64,000 nt of DNA, taken from positions 383,803,039 to 383,867,038 of the forward strand of contig CM046879.1 of assembly GCA_025667525.1 (NCBI GenBank), written 5' to 3'. Position 1 is the stretch's first letter; the number at the start of each line of letters is the position of its first letter. The DNA is from Glebionis coronaria. Lineage: Eukaryota; Streptophyta; Magnoliopsida; Asterales; Asteraceae. This document shows positions 1 through 10,924 of this stretch, in pieces. A program made the position numbers and the translations under genes. The notes below the pieces were generated by a model that saw nothing but the letters and a program-made list of their open reading frames with translations, was not told the DNA's origin and did no database searches.

Positions 1-1594
1 CGGTTGACATCAACAAAGGAGAGGCGTGGGGATAAGTCTTGAATGGGAGAAAGGTCCTTTCAACATACGAGAAGTATGTGAATTCAAGATCCACGAGAGG
101 TGGGGTGGGTAAAGTAAGCACATTGTCCTCCCCCAAAGACAATGGATGCTGAGCAAGCGGCAAAGCCGTATTGTTATCAATCATAGCATAATCAATGTCA
201 CCTCCCGGGTCAAAGCACTCATCCTCCGTGATGGTGTCTAACGGAGTGGATGAAAGGTGCTCGGGAGGGGGACTTGGGACAATACCTTCCTGCAGCAAAT
301 TATCAAAAAGAATGTCCCCCTCCGTGTCATAATCATCAATACTTGGAGGCATGGAGTGAATGTAGATTTCTTCCAGCAATGGGTCATTATCTTCAACGGG
401 AGGAATAGATGGAGGCAAAGACTCGGAGAGAGGAGGAGAAGTCAACTCTTCGATTTGAGCAATAAGAAGGTGCACTTTCCGTAATCTATCGCGAAGAAGC
501 ACGTCTTCCACCTCATCTACAAGATCATGTTCATCGGTGAACTTCTCGTAAACCGGAGAGAATAAATCATCATCGCCCGCATCTCCCGGTGGAGATTGAG
601 AAATTTCAAAAGTGAAATTCTCATAGCTTGGAGAAAAATCGTCATCATTAGGATCGACCTCTTCCGTAAGAGCAACGTCGTCCTCAAGCTCCAGAACAGT
701 CGGTATGTCACAAACCTCATCATCAAACAATTTATCAAGACCAAACTCACTAAGCTCGCTCAATGTATCACAATCCTTAGACACGTTTGGGATATCGGGA
801 GGAGGGATGACAATTGTACTAGGACATTGAGAAGTAAGATCATTCCAAGAAATAGTAGGCTCATCGTCATCATCATCATAGTAGTATGGATACACCGGAG
901 GAGGAGTATAAGTCTCGATATTCGATATTTGCTCAGGCCGTTGATCCTCTTGATATTTTTCGATGACCTTGTTGCAAGCTTCTTGAATTTTTTGACTTTG
1001 CCTAACAAGAGTGTTCCATTGTTCATGGGAGCTCAATTGTTCGAAGGAGGGTTGATGATCGATGATGTGTTGTGGGGGTTCAAAATGTTGAAAACCTGAA
1101 TTATAGCATGGTTGTGGCTCATAATAGTTCATCGGTTGAGAAAAATTAGAAACCGGGTTTGGTTCATAATAATCCATTAGTGAAGAAAACTGAGGACACG
1201 GATTTTGCTCATAATAATTCATTGGTTGACAATAAGAAGTATCGTGAGGACCCCCACAGTTGTTGCAAAACGGTTGAGGAGAAAGACTGGGTGCGTCTTA
1301 TAGATAGCTATTATCATTGTCATAATTGTACCCCGGTTCTTGCCCGTGACCATACGGGTATTGAACCGGGCACGAAACATGCCAATGAGAATCGCTTCCA
1401 CAATAGATGCACGAGGGAACAGGAGGAGGTGGGTTCAAAAAGGACAAATTAGTCGAGTTGCACAAAGGACAAAATCCGAATTGGAATTGTGTATTGTCGA
1501 TATCGTTTCCGCACCGCTCACATGTACACCATTGACAAGAGTCGTTCCCGTACAATCGTCTCCCACACCCAACGCAATGGACATAAAAATCCAT
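1..1594 (-). pseudogene. Unknown ORF with zinc knuckles and a long acidic tail, in the gag position
   Basis: From the ATG at 1594 the frame runs 98 codons to a TAA at 1298-1300. In the same frame it then stays open for about 430 codons to the window edge, so this is one long frame with a single stop. Residues 1-98 carry CX2C pairs at 7/10, 20/23, 25/28 and 42/45, then a canonical CX2CX4HX4C knuckle at 62-75. Just past the stop (1229-1267) is a shorter CX2CX3HX4C knuckle like those in the gag proteins of A, D and E. Repeats of the form MNYYEPNP follow, then Asp/Glu/Pro/Ser-rich sequence to the edge. No gag core, protease or RT motif is seen. Zinc knuckles suggest RNA binding (inference). Similar predicted proteins exist, to my memory, in Asteraceae genomes. 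The stop could be decay, or it could separate a short zinc protein from the rest. Confidence 0.7.
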
Positions 1595-1778
1595 AAAGAA
1601 AGATAGATAAGCAAGAAGAATATTTTTGGTGCAAAACTTTGAAAAAGAAATGCTTTTTATGATTTTTCAAATGTTTTTGAATTTTTGAAAATTTTTGATA
1701 AGAAAAATAACGTTCACAAATGAACGGATCCCAAAAGCCAACGCGTCTCTCACAAAAAACCGTAAATCCTCACGAAAA

Positions 1779-1796
1779 GAGCCGGCAGCGGCACCA
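1779..1796 (-). other. Primer-binding site of element B (tRNA-Asp type)
   Basis: On the minus strand this reads TGGTGCCGCTGCCGGCTC, close to the complement of the 3' end of plant tRNA-Asp. That tRNA is the primer used by Athila elements. It lies two bases inside the LTR edge. One G-to-A change on the plus strand (GGCACC instead of GGCGCC) separates it from the PBS of element D. Confidence 0.85.
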
Positions 1797-2168
1797 TTTT
1801 AATACTTGAGATTTTACTAGTTGAAAGAGTTCGTTTCTCGGTATCTTAACGAATTGATTTCCGGTTTAATGTGCGACTCAGTTGTTCTTGGTGAAAACAA
1901 TATTTTTGGGTTTTGGTAAATTAAATATGCAAGACTTTAAAATAAAGGACGGGTAATTAAAACTACAACTAGTTGAAACGTAAATGGTGCAATATTTAAA
2001 ACTTTAAAAGTAAAAGACGATAAATTAAATGACGTAAAATTAAAACTTAACAAAAAGTAAATTGACAATCAAATAAAAATGCAAAACGAAATTAAAATAG
2101 ACTAGAAACAAAACGAGAAAAATTTTCACTTTAACTAAAACAAAATATTAAAGTAAAACAAATCAACC

Positions 2169-2608
2169 AATCGGAATAAACCCGATCGGAATCCAATTGG
2201 AATCCGATCGGAATATACCCCTATCGGAAAGTGCTGATCGGAATGATCAAAAAATGGAGCATGATCGGAATGTTACGAACCCCAATCGGAATAATAGAAA
2301 AAGAATTCTAATCGGAATATTCAAAAGGAATCCCATCGGAATGTTAAGCAAACTACTCTAATCGGAATGTCTACAAAACCCTCAATCGGAATGAACCAAA
2401 ATGTCCAGATCGGAATGATTTAAAAACACCATAATCGGAATAAGCCAAATGCCCAAAATCGGAATGTCACAAAAGGTGCAAATCAGAATGTCATAAAGCC
2501 TACAATCGGAATAATCATAAACCCTTTTCCGATCTGGTGATCGGAAAGAGGGTGTGGGTACTTGGTCGGAATAAGCTGATCGGAAAGGGCTTTAGACCCT
2601 TTCCGATT
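2169..2608. repeat. Degenerate TCGGAAT array in LTR B
   Basis: About two dozen copies of an ATCGGAAT core occur every 15-30 bases with unrelated spacers. The last copies are in the reverse sense (TTTCCGAT). The array is downstream of the TATA-like box, so it would lie in the RNA leader. Element D has an equivalent array built from TTCGGAAT and GTTCCGAATGA, and LTR G has a short one at 63470-63540. Confidence 0.8.
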
Positions 2609-3050
2609 TAAATGGGATTCGAGATAAGCCAAAGTAATAAGCTACAATGATAAGCTAATTCCCGAAACTTGAACGAATCTAAAGTAAAATGGACTCATTA
2701 AGCATGAATAACAACTTTTCAAAACTTTAAATAAGCAAACTTTTTAAATCAAACTTTTAAAAAGACAAATACTTTTAAGAAAACTTTAAATCAAATAAGC
2801 ATTAAGATGAAATAAGATCAAGGATGAACATGAATCAAAGATAAGCAAAGTAAGAAAGGTAGAAGAACATGATTAAAAATAAGAACTTGATTAAAAGAAA
2901 AGATCCCAAAATTAAAAGACTTACTTGAATTGAAGAAATTAAAAGTGCATAACAAGAAATGAAAATGCAAGAAAATAATTAACAAGAAATGAAAATGGTG
3001 GAAGAGTGGTTTGTCAAGCCACCAACACTATGAAATGGAGACATCCTCAT

Positions 3051-3060
3051 CTATATATAG
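3051..3060 (-). promoter_or_regulatory. TATA-like box of LTR B
   Basis: CTATATATAG, self-complementary, at the position equivalent to the TATAAATAG boxes of the D LTRs (30477-30485 and 37753-37761). It would drive minus-strand transcription of element B. Confidence 0.5.
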
Positions 3061-3521
3061 GGAGATTAGGGAGGAGCTTAGGAAGCTTCCTCCCTCTTTC
3101 CTCTTTTCTTTAATTGCACACTTAAGTCCTTTTCTTCTTAATCTTTTGTTAATCTTGGACTTAATGACTTTGTCTCGGGATTTCTTTGAACTTGTCTCGA
3201 CATTTCTTCATAAATAAGACTTGAGTTCTTCGGCTTTTAGTAAACTTCCGTCTTTTGACTTTTTCTTCGATAAATCTTCAGAATTGGTCTTGGACTTCCG
3301 TTCTTTTTCCACTTTTGATCTTTCGACTTCGTCTTTTGTCTTTTTCTTCGATAAAAGCCCATGAAATTCCGTGTTTTCTCCACTTTTCACCTTTTCGTCC
3401 TAAATCACAACAAAAACACAAACCACGCATAATTCCGACATAAATGACATAAAATACACGTTTTGGCTCGGTTATTATTGTAATTAAGTGATAAAAAGGA
3501 TGTGTGTTTTCACACCTATCA

Positions 3522-5090
3522 TGATCCAATGTGTAATTTCTTACACAAGGTTTAAAAAACATTTTAAGGTCCAATTACAGTTAACAAATATCATAAACAA
3601 GCTTAAAATAAGATGGCACTTGGTCTTTCTTCAACAAAACTCAACACACTTTCATAAATTGAAAAGAGGATTTACAAGTAGTTGAACTAGGAAAAACCAA
3701 AAGCAGCTGAAAATGTAAAGACCTAATGCCTTTATATAGGCTACAATGAGACTAAAGAAGCTGAGAAATAACATAAACCCTAGCTGTGAAGTCCCCAATT
3801 TGCCCTTTGAAAATTTGAATATCTTGGAATCATGTGACGGATTCTTGGCTGTTTGTGGAGCTGGCAAGCATGTGAAGTTGATCAAGGGCTCACAAGATGC
3901 TTAAGTTTGAAGCAAGAAGCTTGGTCGTTGGATGACTGGCAGCCTTTGTCATTTTCTCCCAAAGTGTAGCAGGGGAATCTTGTGTGGGGCTGTTGGTTGG
4001 TGGGGTGTCATGTTTAAGGTTTGGGATGTGTTTATGTGATGGTTAATCATCATTCTAGAGCAGATTAACCTTTAATTACAACACAATCAAAAATACCCAA
4101 ATGTGTTCATCATGTGAATAGTGGTGGTTTTGATCTGTTTTTGTTTTTAAACCATGTGTTTAGGCGCCAACTTAAACTAATCAGTTAAGATTAGTTAATA
4201 AATGGGGTGAGTGGAATCTGATGTGGAAGAAGGGTGAAAGGTGATTGGTGGAAGTGGTGAGTGGGGTGAGGTGGCAGCATGTGGTTGGTTAAGGTAAGTA
4301 TCTTGTCTGGCCAAGAATAACCCTCCTTCTCTTCTTCTCTTGTCTTTTCAATCAGACTTGCTATCAACGCCAAAATCATTTATAACAACTTTTGTGTTTT
4401 CACACTTTTGCCCCAAAAGTTTTCTAAAATGAATTCAGGGGTATTTCTTGCCATGTTGTGATTCTTGAAGGGCTGATTTGGTAATTTCTTCAATGGTAAT
4501 GGTCTTGACTTGTATATTTGATATTTTGGAGGACTGAAATTTCCAAGTCATAATGATTGAGGGACCATTTTTGCCAAATCTTCAAAGTTAAGGGTCCTTT
4601 TTGTAATTTTGGTATTTTCAAAGGACCAAACTTGTAATTTCTTGTACTTTGAAGGACTTCATGATATATTTGATTTTGTGGAGGATAATGGTTGACAATT
4701 TAGCTTTGTTGAGGGGCTAAACTTGTCAATTCTTCAAAGTAGAGGGCCCTTTTTGTAATTTTGACAATCTTTAGGGACCAAACTTGTAATTATAAATATA
4801 CAAGGGTATAAAGTGTCAATTCTTTCATATTGGAGGACCCTTATTCATAATTCTTCAAGTCTTCAAGGGTTTTTCTTGGGAATGTCTTCATTAAGGCTTG
4901 GTTCATTGTGCGGCTTCGTTTCCCGTGTTCGTTTTTGCATGATTCTTGTGATCTTTTGTCATTTTCTCAATATCCGTTCCTAAAATACACAAGCAACAAA
5001 CACAAGCATATATATGGGTATTTTGATGATATTTAATGCATTTTAAGCCCTTTTTGGACGATGAGACTATGTATAATTGCAGTCTCATCA
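3522..5090 (-). repeat. LTR H fragment (E/F family), minus strand
   Basis: The U3 tip at 5090 reads, on the minus strand, TGATGAGACTGC, the same tip as the E and F LTRs. The following sequence, with its many short lines rich in GGACC and AAGGG and the GCGGCTTCGTTTC stretch near 4910, follows the first 1.5 kb of those LTRs. The rest is cut off by element B at 3521. The tip abuts F 3' interior sequence at 5091. If H is the 5' LTR of a minus-strand element nested in F, its body lies left of the window. Confidence 0.7.
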
Positions 5091-5529
5091 ATACTTGCCT
5101 TGCCAAACCTTCACGCTTTCTAACGTTTATGTTTTTGTTTATCGTTTTGTTGCAAATAAGGCTAAAAAGGCCAAATTTTAAAAACTTTCTCATGTTTCAT
5201 AAGTGTTTGAAGACACGAATATAGATTTTTCGATGGAGAGAATAAGAGTAATTTTTGACTCGACCGTGCGTGGTGAGCACTTAGCTTCGATTCCTTAACT
5301 TTATATTAGGCTAAATCTCTTAAATGAGGACGAGAAAGGATAGCGTCAATTATAAGTTACTATGCTAAACGTAGAGTACTCGTATTCTTTCAAAAACTCA
5401 TGTGTTCTAGTTGTTTGCTTATTCTCCCTTCGCTTGTATATATATTTTGGTAATAAGTATTGGCTTAGCGGTTTAGTCTTGATTGTTGGTTTCTAGTCTT
5501 TTCTAGTAGCTTCCAAGTAATTAAATTGG
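5091..5529 (+). repeat. 3' non-coding interior of element F, left piece
   Basis: No coding potential. The sequence (AATAAGGCTAAAAAGGCCAAATTTT and on; positions 5153-5180) is homologous to 53829-54450 of element E, the region between integrase and the 3' LTR. Its first bases correspond to the bases immediately after the internal polypurine tract of E (53819). Element A inserted after 5534. The region resumes at 20148 and leads into a polypurine tract and LTR at 21077. Confidence 0.65.
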
Positions 5530-5534
5530 GAAAA

Positions 5535-8500
5535 TGATATGAGCTAAAACTCATATCAATTTATCAACAAATAACCCTAAAACATGAAGCAAAATACAAA
5601 TTTATCTTGCAAAAACAGTATTATGTGGTATGTTTATGTTTGTGTACACTTGTGTAGGTATAAGGATACATTTTCAAGAAAACAAGGAATAATCAAGCTT
5701 AAATTGATGAAAAAGACAAAGAAGGATCAAAAGTGACAAGACTTTGAAGTGCAAGGACCTTTCTTGACAAACTGCCAAAGATGAAGGACCAAAGTGTAAA
5801 TATTGTAAAAAGTCAAGATCATAGTCAAACAAGGTCTACTATAAAGTCAACTCAGTCAAAGGACCAATTCTGCTCAAGAATGAAGTTTGGAGGACTAAAA
5901 GTGCCAAAGAAATGAAGTTACAAGCCTTTAAGTGCAATCTGCCAAAGTCCAGGGGCTAAATCTGCCAATATTGGAAAATTAATTCAAGTTTAATCCATGT
6001 GTTACAATTCCAGCCAATGAGAAGCAAGAAAAATGAGCACAAGGATTTCCAACTCACAAGTATTAAATTCCCACTCAGCCGTCACATTAATTAACAAAAT
6101 CCCAACAGTGTGATCCGTGTGACTTGTTTTCAACCATTCAGAGTATGACACGTGTCATCTTCAAGACGAGCAAAATTTCCCAGGAACGTTTTTGAGCTAC
6201 AATGGATTTCATGAAGAGTTGTAAACATAAAGTGCTTATTTTTTAGAGACGAACACAATGGTCATCATCAATTAACAAGAAACTGACTCAATCAAAAAGC
6301 CCCAATTCATGTTCATATTTGGAAAATCAACTTAGCAGAATTGTGCCACGTGGAGACCTAGGATTGGTCTCAACACGTCATCATCCCCAACAAACTTCCT
6401 TCTCAAGTCTATAAATAGCAGTTTAGGTCTTCATTTGTAGAAGATAGTTGTAAGTGTGAAAATCACACACATTTACATTTTCTCTCAACTTTTTCCTTTC
6501 TTAGCTAAACTACTCAAGAGTTTGACACACTCTTGAGTTAGTTAGTTAGTTAGAATCCTTTTAACCAACTTTGTAACTGAATTCCATCAATAAAATTCAA
6601 ATTCTTCATTTCCCGCCAAATTCTATCTTCATCATTACTGTGCATACCTGCTTTCCATTGAGACTTGTGTTGCTGTTTGAAGTTTGTTATGATCATACAT
6701 TGATCATAACTAACTTTGGAGGAAGAATTGTAGCTGTTTGTTGATTTCAGTTCAAATCCATAGCTTATGAGATGAGTTCATGCCATGGAGATGATACTTG
6801 TTGATTTTTAGCAGATTTGTTGATTGTAGATTGTTGATCTAGTGCTAAGGTGGTGGTTAGCACTAGGATAGCGAGTACAGCACTCCTCTACTTCCCAATG
6901 GTTTCTTCACTAGGTGCTTAATGCTTCTTGATTTTGGTTCCACTAAATTGTCAATTGCATGCTTCTTTTCTAGTGTAAATCCTTTGTGAATGTATGATAA
7001 AACTGGTTAGCCTGATTGTGGATTGATTCTGGTTAGCTGGTAGCCTTAGCTTTACTTATCTGCTTATTACTTTGGATATTGATTTAGCTGATAGCTTAAT
7101 TCAGTCAACTTTAGTCTTGTTTCTCTATTTGAGGTCTAGAATTGTTCATTGCTTGCAAGTGGTTGCTATACATTTCATTTTGAGCATTGAATTGGTTTGC
7201 TAAAGGTTTTCATTAAGTCTTAACTAGTTCTATATAATTCTTTGAAAATCTTCATTTAGTTCAGATAAAGGAGTGTTTGGAATTAGCTTTTGAAAAGTTT
7301 TCAAGTGTTGGTTTTTGGCAAGCTAATGTTCATTTTCAGTCATTAGGTGATTACAAAGTGTTTTGAGTAAATTTCAAGTCAAATAACAGTTCAAACAGGC
7401 AATTGGCAAGAAAAAGGATTGGGTCATTTTCATTCAGTTTTGCCTTTAAAAAGTTGTCATTTTCATTTGCTCGCCATTTACTGAATTCTTGATGAAATTT
7501 CACCAAACCAGTTCTGATTTGTAGGTCATATTATAAAGTTTCATAGTCTATAAGCACTTGATACAATTTCCATTAAGCTAGGAGATATAAGTATAAATCT
7601 GAATGCTTGAGATAAGCAATGTTTCTGTAAATGGAAGCTGCATTTTCAGATCTTTTGATTTCATTCATTAACTTTGCAATTTTCTTTCACAAATCCACTT
7701 AGTATATGGTATTGGTTGATATTTGAGAGTTTCAGCTTTTTGTCAAAAACTTTTGGTCAACGCTTGGTCAACGATAAGCCATTTTCAGGTTAATTCAAAT
7801 TCCTGGCTTATTACTTGATGAAATTTGATATGACTTGATTTCCCGTTCATCATTTGAGCTCTTTAATCAGTTTAAGCACAAAAATCCAGTTGTGCATGTT
7901 CAGATTGTCCTAGAGCTTATTGTGTGCTTATTTTGAAGTGCTTATTTGCTTATTAGTAGCTTTCAGCCAAAATCCTCTTACAGGTCTAGCTTATTTTGAA
8001 TTCTAAGTGTTTTGTAATTGGTTTGACTGAATTTGGTTCAGAAATAAGCTCAAACGAGCTTATTTGTCTTGTTAACCCGTTTTTGGCTTAATTAGTTTTT
8101 AATATTGCATTTTGGTCCCTCTTGTATTAAACAGTTTCAAAACTGGCTAAACTTGCATTATTTTAGGGTTTGCACAAATTAAGTCCTTTCAGTTTGAACT
8201 GCATTAAATTTCAGTTAGCAAGTTTGGTAATTTGTTACTAATTGGTTAGTTTGTTACATAGTTTTCATTTTTGGACCTTTTGGTTTGCTGTTTTACACTT
8301 TCAGTCCCTATACTTGTTAGAATTTACATTTTAAGCATTTAACTTTCATAGAATTTACAATTTCAGTCCTTTTAGTTTTAAAATTTACATTTTGAATCTT
8401 ACTTGAATAAAAACTTGGTATTTGCACGATGTTTTACATATAAGTAGGTAATATTTTTTAGTTTTGCAAGGCTTTGTTGAATTAGCAAATAGAATATCCA

Positions 8501-8599
8501 AAAAAAGATTAACAACCAAAAACAGTTAAAAACCCGATATTGATTGGACTTTCAATTAGCAAGAACTGAGAAAAACGAACTGCATTATATACAATTTCA
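5535..8599 (+). repeat. 5' LTR of element A (3065 bp)
   Basis: Direct repeat of 17075-20142. It opens with a perfect 9-bp inverted repeat: TGATATGAG at 5535-5543 and CTCATATCA at 5550-5558. A TATA box (TATAAATA) is at 6410-6417 and an AATAAA signal at 6589-6594, giving U3 of about 0.9 kb, a short R and U5 of about 2 kb. The unusually long U5 has no ORF of note. Confidence 0.95.
6410..6417 (+). promoter_or_regulatory. TATA box of the A 5' LTR
   Basis: TATAAATA within CTATAAATAGCAG, conserved at 17952-17959 in the 3' LTR. The expected start site is near 6440. A polyadenylation-like AATAAA follows at 6589. Confidence 0.7.
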
Positions 8600-8601
8600 A
8601 A

Positions 8602-8619
8602 TGGCGCCGCTGCCGGTTC
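8602..8619 (+). other. Primer-binding site of element A (tRNA-Asp type)
   Basis: It begins TGGCGCCGCTGCCGG two bases after the LTR terminus. It is complementary to the 3' end of tRNA-Asp, with one T-to-C difference from the PBS I recall for Arabidopsis Athila. The leader from 8620 to 9376 is AT-rich and I see no gene in it. Confidence 0.9.
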
Positions 8620-9376
8620 TTTGACTTTACGAGAGACTATCGATTGACGGTTTTCATTGGCTTTTGGGATCCGTTCACCTTGTGAACGTTATTTTTACGT
8701 ATCATAAATCAAAAACAAATAAAAAATCAAAAATATAAAAATATATAAAAACTAAAAAATTAACAAAACAATTCTTTTCCTAAAGAATTGATCAAAAAAA
8801 TTAAAAAATCCAAAAAAGCAATCTTTTTCCTAAGAGATTGCACCCAAAAATATATATTATTGGATTCTCTCGGTTTTTATGTACATATAGTATTTTCTCT
8901 TAAAAACTCATAAATACAAAAATATTTTCCATATATTATTATAAGTAAATACGTATACGTATAAGAACAACAAATCTACATATTCTCCATAAGTATTGCC
9001 ACGGCAATACACCGTGTTGAGGGGCGTTCCGGTCCTTGACACGTGTATCGATCAAACAAAATAAAGCAAGAATAGATAAATACTCTCAATAAGCAACAAT
9101 TCGAAGAATACGAACATTTAAGTGAATAGAAAGGCGATGTGCTATAAAATGCCATCTAAGGGTCAATAGGTACTTAAGTGCTTCGCGCCACCTAACCCCC
9201 CCATTCACTTGTAAGTATTCTAAGAAGGAAGGCTTCATTGGGGGTCTTGCACCCAAGTAGTACATACGTATATTGTTATTTTCTTGTGGATATTTAATAT
9301 TGAAACTCGAAGAGGATAATCCATTTCTCTTCAAAGTCACACGAGAGCTTCTCTCTCATTCCTCGTATTGAGTTGC

Positions 9377-10924
9377 ATGCTCACTCGCGGGCGTGCACAA
9401 ATACCGATTGGTGTACAACCTCTTCCTCTGAAAAGGAAGAAAAAGAGAAAGAGTAAGACCACCACCGTCCATCAAGCCGATCACGAGAATCGTGCTTTGA
9501 CTCCTCCACCACAAGAAGCCATGGCTATTGATAATCGCTCTTTGATGGAACGTATGCAAACCAATGTTCATGGATATGCTAGTGCTATTAAGATTCCCGA
9601 GATTCCCGCAAATACATTTGAGCTACACACATCTATGATTACTATGGTTTCACAATCACCTTTCTATGGTAACAAGAATGATGATCCTCATGCTCACCTT
9701 AAGAGATTCCTTTCTCTTTGCAATACCATTAAGCACAATGGAGTTCCACATGAGGCTATTAAGTTGATGTTAGTGTCATTTTCACTAGAGGGACCCGCTA
9801 AGCATTGGTTAGACACCCAACCACCCGATAGTATCACCACATGGGATGGTTTCACCACTAAGTTTTTGAACAAGTTCTTTCCTCCATCTAAGACCATGAC
9901 CTTGAGGACATTAATTATAGGCTTTCAACAAAAACCAAGTCAATCCTTTAGTGATGCTTGGGAAGAGTATAGTGAGTTATTGAGGCGATGCCCTAACCAT
10001 GGATTGGATGATGTTCACCAAATCAATACCTTCTATAATGGCCTTAAACCTCACCACCAAGATTCACTCAATGCTTCCGCGGGAGGGAATATTCTTCTTA
10101 AATCCGTGCAAGAGGCCTTGGACATCATTGAGACTAAAGCAATGGTTCAAACAAACAATCAATTTGAAGAAAGGGTTCATGTTATCCAAAACAATTCTCA
10201 AACACCTTGTGACAACCAACTCCTCAAGTATCAACAAGAGATCATTCAAAAGATGGATAGAGATAGTGAGAGGAATTTGAAAGTACAACAAGAAATACTT
10301 CAAGCTTTTAAGACCATGTCATTGAACGATTCTTCAAATAATGTGAATGCCATTACTCTTTCTTGTGTCACTTGTGGAGGTCCCCATTCTTATGAACAAT
10401 GTGATAAGGTGCAAGTGTATCAAGGGGAATGCTATGCTTACCAAGAGGAACATCGTGAACACTTCAAGCCAAATATCAATCCAAATCACCTTTCTTACAA
10501 GTCCCAAAACTACCTTACTCCACCCGGATTCCCACCCCAACCATCCACCCAAATTCAACAAAATCCTCCTCAAATTTTACCAAGGAATCAAGGGCAAATA
10601 CCACCTTATCAAGAAAATAACTACAAGGCACCAAATCAATTTCAACCTCAAACAAATACCTTTTATCCACCACAACAAGGATTTAATCAACCACTTCCAC
10701 TTTTCCCCAATCAAGCATATGCTCCAATACCAAATCAAGCTTACCCTCAACTTCAAAATCAAGGATATGGGATGCAAGAGACTCAAGAGTATGTTGACAA
10801 GAAAATGCGTGAAATTGAGAAGAGAATGAATGATCAAATGAAACATATAGCGGATGAACAAACCAATAGGCTTTTAATGGCATTAAATCAAAGACCACAA
10901 GGGGCTTTACCTTCCAACACATAA
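9377..10924 (+). CDS. gag: Gag of element A
   Basis: Structural capsid/nucleocapsid protein of the retroelement; it would package element RNA in cytoplasmic particles. I choose the ATG at 9377, three codons inside the longest ORF, because the product then starts MLTR, matching MQTR in E and MRTR in D. A basic Lys/Arg-rich stretch comes first. The plant retrotransposon gag core (DPHAHLKRFLSLC... to NASAGG) spans roughly residues 90-235. A short zinc knuckle, CVTCGGPHSYEQC, is near residue 330 and has the CX2CX3HX4C spacing. Gln/Pro-rich sequence and a possible coiled coil close the protein. The TAA at 10922-10924 cuts it from protease, which continues in the same frame. In D and E the aligned codon is Val or Ile. 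Confidence 0.9.
   Translation: MLTRGRAQIPIGVQPLPLKRKKKRKSKTTTVHQADHENRALTPPPQEAMAIDNRSLMERMQTNVHGYASAIKIPEIPANTFELHTSMITMVSQSPFYGNKNDDPHAHLKRFLSLCNTIKHNGVPHEAIKLMLVSFSLEGPAKHWLDTQPPDSITTWDGFTTKFLNKFFPPSKTMTLRTLIIGFQQKPSQSFSDAWEEYSELLRRCPNHGLDDVHQINTFYNGLKPHHQDSLNASAGGNILLKSVQEALDIIETKAMVQTNNQFEERVHVIQNNSQTPCDNQLLKYQQEIIQKMDRDSERNLKVQQEILQAFKTMSLNDSSNNVNAITLSCVTCGGPHSYEQCDKVQVYQGECYAYQEEHREHFKPNINPNHLSYKSQNYLTPPGFPPQPSTQIQQNPPQILPRNQGQIPPYQENNYKAPNQFQPQTNTFYPPQQGFNQPLPLFPNQAYAPIPNQAYPQLQNQGYGMQETQEYVDKKMREIEKRMNDQMKHIADEQTNRLLMALNQRPQGALPSNT

Larger units (their letters stand above)
1..3521 (-). mobile_element. Element B, 5' part of a minus-strand Athila-related retroelement
   Basis: Read on the minus strand it has an LTR (3521 to 1799), a tRNA-Asp type primer-binding site (1796-1779), a leader of about 185 bases and then an open frame that leaves the window at base 1. 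The LTR start is the same TGATAGGTGTG tip seen in element D, so B and D are one LTR family. B was inserted into LTR H, whose sequence resumes at 3522. The other LTR and the left target duplication lie outside the window. No gag, RT or integrase is visible in the part present. It is probably a non-autonomous element, but the missing left part could hold pol. Confidence 0.8.
1799..3521 (-). repeat. 5' LTR of element B (about 1.72 kb)
   Basis: The right edge (tip CACCTATCA in plus orientation, 3521) matches the LTR tips of element D. The stretch 3200-3521 is clearly homologous to 37920-38214 of D. The left edge is placed two bases after the PBS and reads TTAATAC where D has TGATAC, so the usual CA terminus looks mutated. 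A TATA-like CTATATATAG lies at 3051-3060, about 460 bases from the tip, so most of this LTR (R-U5) would be transcribed leader. Element insertion split LTR H here. Confidence 0.75.

Noticed and set aside
596..1099. 167-codon plus-strand ORF
   Set aside because: Antisense shadow of the long minus-strand ORF of element B, with a composition typical of a reversed acidic frame.
2169..2608. CRISPR-like array
   Set aside because: Repeat core is only 7-8 bases with irregular spacers, inside a plant LTR; no cas genes.
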